Source of the DNA: a bacterium
GTDB lineage: Bacteria > Electryoneota > Electryoneia > Electryoneales > Electryoneaceae
Assembly (NCBI GenBank): GCA_028278125.1
Contig: JANQEY010000124.1
Coordinates: forward strand, 1-11,397
Direction: 5' to 3'
DNA length: 11,397 nucleotides
Shown piece after piece: positions 6,741-11,397 of the stretch. Below the pieces are notes generated by a model. That model was not told where the DNA came from. It searched no databases and saw nothing but the letters and a program-made list of their open reading frames with translations. Made by a program: the position numbers and the translations under genes. Position 1 is the first letter of the stretch, and each line of letters opens with the position of its first letter.

Positions 6741-9700
6741 ATGAAGATCTTTTCCTTGACGAGCCTGATATTTCTCTTCGTTACAAACTTACCTCTTTTT
6801 GCTGTTCAAACAATTCGTACTCAAATCCTTGACCAGGATGCCAGCTTTGAAAGAATAGTTGGTGTCAACGGTGATGCTTCTGTTGTTTTCAACTGGAGCG
6901 AGGACGCAATAGAAGAACGGTTATACATGTTGGAAATGTCGGAAAGCGAACCGGGTACTGAAAATATTGACTGGACGTTTCAGATCCTGCTGCCGACCTG
7001 GAGGGGAGAGAAATACCAGGTCACCGGATACGAATCAACCAGAGGCAATGAAATTTCTTCGCAGGAACTAACAGATATCCTTGATTCAAAACTGCGGATA
7101 TGGAATAACAAAGTATCAGGTGAACTCGATAATAATGGAATTTATACTTCCCCTGTCTATGAAAATCAAAGAATAGTATTCAGGGAAATGGCCGGGTCGA
7201 TAGTAGAAATTTTCCCTTTCGAAAAGGAGGAGAATCGCTGGTATACGCTTTCCAGTATAAGCTTTAGTGCGGAAAAAGAAGATGTACCCGTAGAAGAACG
7301 GCCTGAAAGTCTTTCCCCGTCATTCATCGAGGCTTACCGTCAATTTTTCACCCAGGACGAACTTGATGAAATCGGAACAGCTTCAAGTTCAGGTGGTTAC
7401 CTGGTGATCACGCATAATATATATGTAGAAAACCTGGAGCCATGGATTGAATGGAAACGGCAGAGTGGATATCCGGTTGATGTAATCGAAGTAATGAACA
7501 ACCCGTCCTTCGAATTTGTCGCAGGAGAAATAGAAGATTATTACTGGGAGGCGGATGTAAAGCCTGAGTTTTTACTCCTGGTTGGAGATCCCACCGCCGG
7601 ACAAAATTACCATATGCCAGGTGACTATATAGAAAGTGAACATTCAGGTTGGGTAGTAACAGATCATTCCTATACCCTCCTGGAGGGAGAAGATATCTGG
7701 CCTGAATTATGGGTTGGACGTTTTTCGATCACGACAAATACTGATGCCCTGAAAATAGGCAGCAAGACCATCGCCTATGAATCCGGAACCAGCCTTGTTG
7801 ATGAGGCTGGCTGGGTTAATAAGGGGCTCATGATCTGCGACGCCACCTATAGTTCAACCGGATTAACCTCTTCGTGGGTTCGTCGTGAAATGCTGACGTA
7901 TGGTTTCAGCGAGGTAGACAGTATTTTTGCGCCCCCGACATTTTTTGCTGAACCAATAACTAATGCCATAAACGAAGGCGTTGGATGGGTAAATTACCGG
8001 GGTTTTGGCAGCCCCCAGAGCTGGCAATTCCCCCTGTTTACATCCCTTGACGCACTGAACCTTTCAAACGGTGACTTTACACCGATTATCACAAGCATAG
8101 TTTGCGGTGGTGGTCAGTTTGACGATGAAGATGATCCCTGCCTTGGAGAAGCTTTTTTGAGGGCCGGGACAGTGAATGCCCCGACCGGAGCAGTTGCATT
8201 TATAGGACCAAGTGAGCTTGACACTCATACCCGCTGGAATAATTGCCTTGATATGGGGCTTTATCACGGTATTCTGCATGAAAACATTACCATGTTCGCA
8301 GCGGCTGTTTTCCGGGGCAAAATGGCTGTTTGGAATGGTTTCCCCAATAACAGGGATGAAGGCTTTGAGGACGAATCTGCCTGGTTCTATTTTTTCACAT
8401 ATAATATACAGGGTGATCCGGGCTTAAAAATCCGGACAGATATTCCTGTTCAGTTATCCCTGGATGTTCGGGATACCCTCGCCTTTGAGAGTAACGATCT
8501 CCCTGTGATAGTTACCGATGGAACCGGATCTCCTGTTGAAGGAATTACGGTCAGCCTGGTAACAGGAACCTATGAAGATGGCTGGGGTCCATACAGCATG
8601 GTTACCGGTGCTGATGGGATGGCTCGTTTTAACCTGACTAATGACCTTCCCCCGGAAGGTGAAATGACGGTTACAGCACTCGGATTTAATACAATTGCGG
8701 CAATAGAGACCATAAATGTGGTTAGCGGCGATCTTTCGCTGGCTCTTGATGATCTGATTTTAGATACAACGCCTGTTCCGGGGGCTACCGTTGAACTGAC
8801 GCCTGTTTTAAGGAATGCCGGTGAAGCGGATGCCTGGATTTTTAACGGTACGCTTGAAGCAGTTGAGGGTGGAGTAAACGTTGTCCAGGAACAGCTAGCC
8901 TATGACGACACAATTGAAGTGGGAGACACATACCAGGATCAGAGTTTTGAAATCGAAATTCCTGTTGACGCGGAAGATGGCTTTGATCCCGGACTGATTC
9001 TGACACTCGAAGTTGAGGAAAATGAAACAACAGTACGCCTTCCCCTCCAGGTAACAGCATCCAGGCTTGTTTGCCTCGGTCCAGTTGATAATCCTGAAGA
9101 TCCCGGTGATATGGTCAATGAAAACTGGATATTCGAGAACATCGGATCTTACCAATCCGATCAGGCGGTAATTACGATCACTTCTGAACACCCTGACCTG
9201 ACAATAGTAGACGATGTTGTTGATCTGTTCCAGGTAGATAGCGGCGAAAGCTCGGAAACTGCTGAACAGCTGGTGGTAGAAGTCAGCGAGCTGGCATATC
9301 CCGGGCTACCTCTCCCCGTCAACTGGACGGCAGCCATGGAGAACGGTCGGATTGAAAGCGGGACAGTTAATATCATTCCGGGTGTACCGGAAGTCGACGA
9401 TCCGTATGGTCCGGATAATTATGGATACATGGCGTTTGATGACGAAGATTTAGATTACTGGAATGCTCCCAGCTGGGAGTGGATGGAAATAGATCCAGTG
9501 TACGGTGGAAATGGCACCAGTCTCGATTTATCCGATTACGGCGACGAGATGGACGAATCGGAAGCGGTAAACCTGCCCTTCGATTTTACCTTCTACGGTG
9601 AAACATTTGACGTTGTGACCATCTGTTCCAACGGCTGGTTGAAAATGGGGGACACTGGCGAAATAAACTTCCGAAACTGGAATCTGCCCGATGGACCTGG

Positions 9701-11397
9701 CCCCATGAACCTCATCGCCCCATTCTGGGACGATCTGTACCGAAGTGAAGGAACTGTTTCCTGGTACTATGATGAACTCCGGGACAGGTTTATTGTTGAG
9801 TGGTCACGGATGCGTCTTTTGCACGATGCAAACCCGAACCATAGAAATACCTTCCAGGCCATTCTTTACAATCCTGAAACCAGGTTAACACCAACGGGTG
9901 ACGGCGAGATTGAGTTTGTCTACCTTGAGATCAATGATGATGACAGCCAGCAGAATTATTCCACAATAGGAATACGTAACCATAATGGACTTGACGGTCT
10001 TGAACTTCGATACGCTTCACATAGTCCTGATCCGGTTGCTGAACTGGATGACGGTCGTGTTTACAGGATAACAACCGCCCGCCGTCCTGAAGGTGCGGCA
10101 GTTCGGATCACAAATTTTCTTTTTGCTGACAATGGAATCTATGGTAGTGTTGGAAATGGTGACGGCAACCTGAACAACGGCGAAACAATCGCCTTCCCGG
10201 TAACGATCAGGAATTATGGACAGGAAGTTGCTGACGGGGTAACCGTGACAATTGAAAGCGATGATCCATACGTCACAATTGAAGAAGCTACGGTAGAAAT
10301 CGGCACTATTCCTGTTCAGGAAACAGTTACGCTCCAGGCTGGATTGCTGGCTACAATCGCTTATGAAGCGCCTAATGGTCATTTTGCCTCACTCCGTTTT
10401 GTTTTTGAAATTGAGGGTGGTGAGCAGTGGATAGAATCAAGAAGCCTCGATGTTTTCGCCCCTCGCCTCGTGGCTACGAGTGTAGAGATGTTTGATGATG
10501 AGCCTGAAGGCAACAATAACGGATTCATCGAACCCGGTGAACTGGTTGAGCTTGAAATAATAGTTGGCAACTATGGCCGCCAGGGTGTAATGTTGACAAT
10601 GGCAACCCTCAACAGCGACGATGAGTATGTTGAGTTACTTACAAATACTGCGCTTGTGGATACTCTGGCACCCGGAATTCACCGGGACCTGGAAAGACGG
10701 TTGACTTTCCGTCTCGCTGAGGACTGCCCTGAGTATCGCAACCTGGTAATGCCGTTAAGCTTCCATAATCCGAATGGTGACCTGGAGGCTGACACCCTCA
10801 GGATTCGTACCGGATACTTCCCCTTCTATGAAACATTTGATACTGGCCAGATTAATGACTGGATGATGGTACTTGGGCAGTGGCATTCGAGCGCTGTGGA
10901 TTATTATTCACCCTCGCACTCCCTGCGATGGGGAGATGTTACAGGTAACTATTATGAACCGAACAGTTTCGACCGTGCCATGACCGACTACTTTACGCTG
11001 GACGGGCCCGCATACATAGATTACCGCTGTAAATATGACCTTGGTTTTGGAGACAGGGTGCTTCTTGAAGTGATTGCCCAGGGACAACATGTCTTATGCG
11101 ACCGTATATTTGAAGGAACCCAACTGGACTGGCAGTTTGAATCCCTGTTTATAGACGCTGGAAATCAACCGACCAACGTTGTGCTGTCTCTGTATGGTCA
11201 GTCAAACGCGGAGATTGAAGGTACCGGGTTCTATATCGACGACATAGCCATCTACTATGGCGAAGTTGATGTAGAAGAAAATGAAACCGGGTTCCTTCCG
11301 GAGTCATACGCGCTCGACGGGCCACACCCCAACCCCTTCAATTCAACTGCCAGGATAAAAATATCGCTTCCGGAAAAAACAGATGTAGATATCCGGA
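6741..11397 (+). CDS. Gingipain-like (peptidase family C25) large secreted multi-domain protein, C-terminus outside window
   Basis: Open for 1552 codons to the window edge, with no in-frame stop. Signal peptide 1-21 (K2, hydrophobic core, cleavage after LFA). Residues 22-217 resemble a propeptide. The C25 domain spans about 220-566: LLLVGDP (278-284), WVGRFS (324-329), GFGSPQSW (421-428), IVCGGG (453-458), PCLGEAFLRA (466-475), W499 and GDPGL (558-562). These align with RgpB, whose GHG and ACVNG motifs hold catalytic His211 and Cys244. Cys455 fits the nucleophile and lies exactly 33 residues after the His position, as in RgpB, but that position is Phe422. Downstream are an Ig/carboxypeptidase-regulatory-like domain (about 569-661), two beta-sandwich domains (663-885), a nidogen-like domain (887-1095; CSNGW 962-966, APFWDDL 993-999), two CARDB-like domains opening with acidic loops (NGDGNLNNGE 1139-1148; GNNNGFIEPGE 1257-1267), a jelly-roll-like domain (1362-1507) and the start of a sorting tail with HPNPFN (1529-1534). 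The tail means little of the protein is missing. It may be an active peptidase with altered chemistry or a pseudopeptidase. It is transcribed away from the other three genes. Confidence 0.92.
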   Translation, partial: MKIFSLTSLIFLFVTNLPLFAVQTIRTQILDQDASFERIVGVNGDASVVFNWSEDAIEERLYMLEMSESEPGTENIDWTFQILLPTWRGEKYQVTGYESTRGNEISSQELTDILDSKLRIWNNKVSGELDNNGIYTSPVYENQRIVFREMAGSIVEIFPFEKEENRWYTLSSISFSAEKEDVPVEERPESLSPSFIEAYRQFFTQDELDEIGTASSSGGYLVITHNIYVENLEPWIEWKRQSGYPVDVIEVMNNPSFEFVAGEIEDYYWEADVKPEFLLLVGDPTAGQNYHMPGDYIESEHSGWVVTDHSYTLLEGEDIWPELWVGRFSITTNTDALKIGSKTIAYESGTSLVDEAGWVNKGLMICDATYSSTGLTSSWVRREMLTYGFSEVDSIFAPPTFFAEPITNAINEGVGWVNYRGFGSPQSWQFPLFTSLDALNLSNGDFTPIITSIVCGGGQFDDEDDPCLGEAFLRAGTVNAPTGAVAFIGPSELDTHTRWNNCLDMGLYHGILHENITMFAAAVFRGKMAVWNGFPNNRDEGFEDESAWFYFFTYNIQGDPGLKIRTDIPVQLSLDVRDTLAFESNDLPVIVTDGTGSPVEGITVSLVTGTYEDGWGPYSMVTGADGMARFNLTNDLPPEGEMTVTALGFNTIAAIETINVVSGDLSLALDDLILDTTPVPGATVELTPVLRNAGEADAWIFNGTLEAVEGGVNVVQEQLAYDDTIEVGDTYQDQSFEIEIPVDAEDGFDPGLILTLEVEENETTVRLPLQVTASRLVCLGPVDNPEDPGDMVNENWIFENIGSYQSDQAVITITSEHPDLTIVDDVVDLFQVDSGESSETAEQLVVEVSELAYPGLPLPVNWTAAMENGRIESGTVNIIPGVPEVDDPYGPDNYGYMAFDDEDLDYWNAPSWEWMEIDPVYGGNGTSLDLSDYGDEMDESEAVNLPFDFTFYGETFDVVTICSNGWLKMGDTGEINFRNWNLPDGPGPMNLIAPFWDDLYRSEGTVSWYYDELRDRFIVEWSRMRLLHDANPNHRNTFQAILYNPETRLTPTGDGEIEFVYLEINDDDSQQNYSTIGIRNHNGLDGLELRYASHSPDPVAELDDGRVYRITTARRPEGAAVRITNFLFADNGIYGSVGNGDGNLNNGETIAFPVTIRNYGQEVADGVTVTIESDDPYVTIEEATVEIGTIPVQETVTLQAGLLATIAYEAPNGHFASLRFVFEIEGGEQWIESRSLDVFAPRLVATSVEMFDDEPEGNNNGFIEPGELVELEIIVGNYGRQGVMLTMATLNSDDEYVELLTNTALVDTLAPGIHRDLERRLTFRLAEDCPEYRNLVMPLSFHNPNGDLEADTLRIRTGYFPFYETFDTGQINDWMMVLGQWHSSAVDYYSPSHSLRWGDVTGNYYEPNSFDRAMTDYFTLDGPAYIDYRCKYDLGFGDRVLLEVIAQGQHVLCDRIFEGTQLDWQFESLFIDAGNQPTNVVLSLYGQSNAEIEGTGFYIDDIAIYYGEVDVEENETGFLPESYALDGPHPNPFNSTARIKISLPEKTDVDIR

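Noticed and set aside
6741..11397. Assignment of the C25 protein as PorU, the type IX secretion sortase
   Set aside because: Its long tail of nidogen-like and CARDB-like domains makes it look like cargo. The His position is Phe, and no other type IX component is adjacent.

Overview
The window looks like part of a chromosome from an uncultured or little-studied FCB-group bacterium. Candidate lineages are Marinimicrobia, KSB1, Calditrichota, Zixibacteria or Cloacimonadota; the phylum cannot be fixed from this sequence alone. The main reason is that three of the four genes encode large secreted proteins with a C-terminal PNP[FY]-type tail (FlgD-like / type IX secretion 'type A sorting' style), joined to Ig-like, OB-like, nidogen-like and CARDB-like modules. 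There are no tRNA, rRNA, CRISPR, transposase or phage genes.

Layout: three genes lie on the minus strand and are read leftwards in the order 5960-3528, 3468-685 and 606-(beyond 1). They encode (i) an 810-residue secreted protein with an EF-hand-like calcium loop, a fibronectin-like domain and a PNPY tail, (ii) a 927-residue secreted protein built mainly from three degenerate copies of a two-part OB-like module plus one Ig-like domain and a PNPF tail, and (iii) a lipoprotein with fibronectin/Ig-like repeats that is cut by the window edge. The gap between the first two is 59 bp and suggests co-transcription. The gap between the second and third holds a perfect 12-bp hairpin that probably ends or attenuates transcription.

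A 780-bp AT-rich gap (5961-6740) separates this group from a divergent plus-strand gene starting at 6741 and running off the right edge (at least 1552 codons). It encodes a gingipain-like (MEROPS C25) protein followed by a long tail of beta-sandwich-type domains and the start of a PNPF sorting tail. The catalytic Cys position is kept, but the position of the catalytic His is Phe. The gap carries a near-consensus sigma70 promoter (TTGACA-17-TATAAG) for this gene, preceded by a dense cluster of inverted repeats.

Inferred joint role: all four products should be exported across the inner membrane, and three probably go on to the cell surface or medium through a type IX-like route. The locus therefore reads as a surface/extracellular protein cluster, with the C25 protein as a protease or pseudoprotease. 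I see no defence system or other clearly new multi-gene machine. The most interesting points are the His-to-Phe change in the C25 domain, the triplicated OB-like architecture with no attached nuclease, and the palindrome cluster at the divergent promoter.
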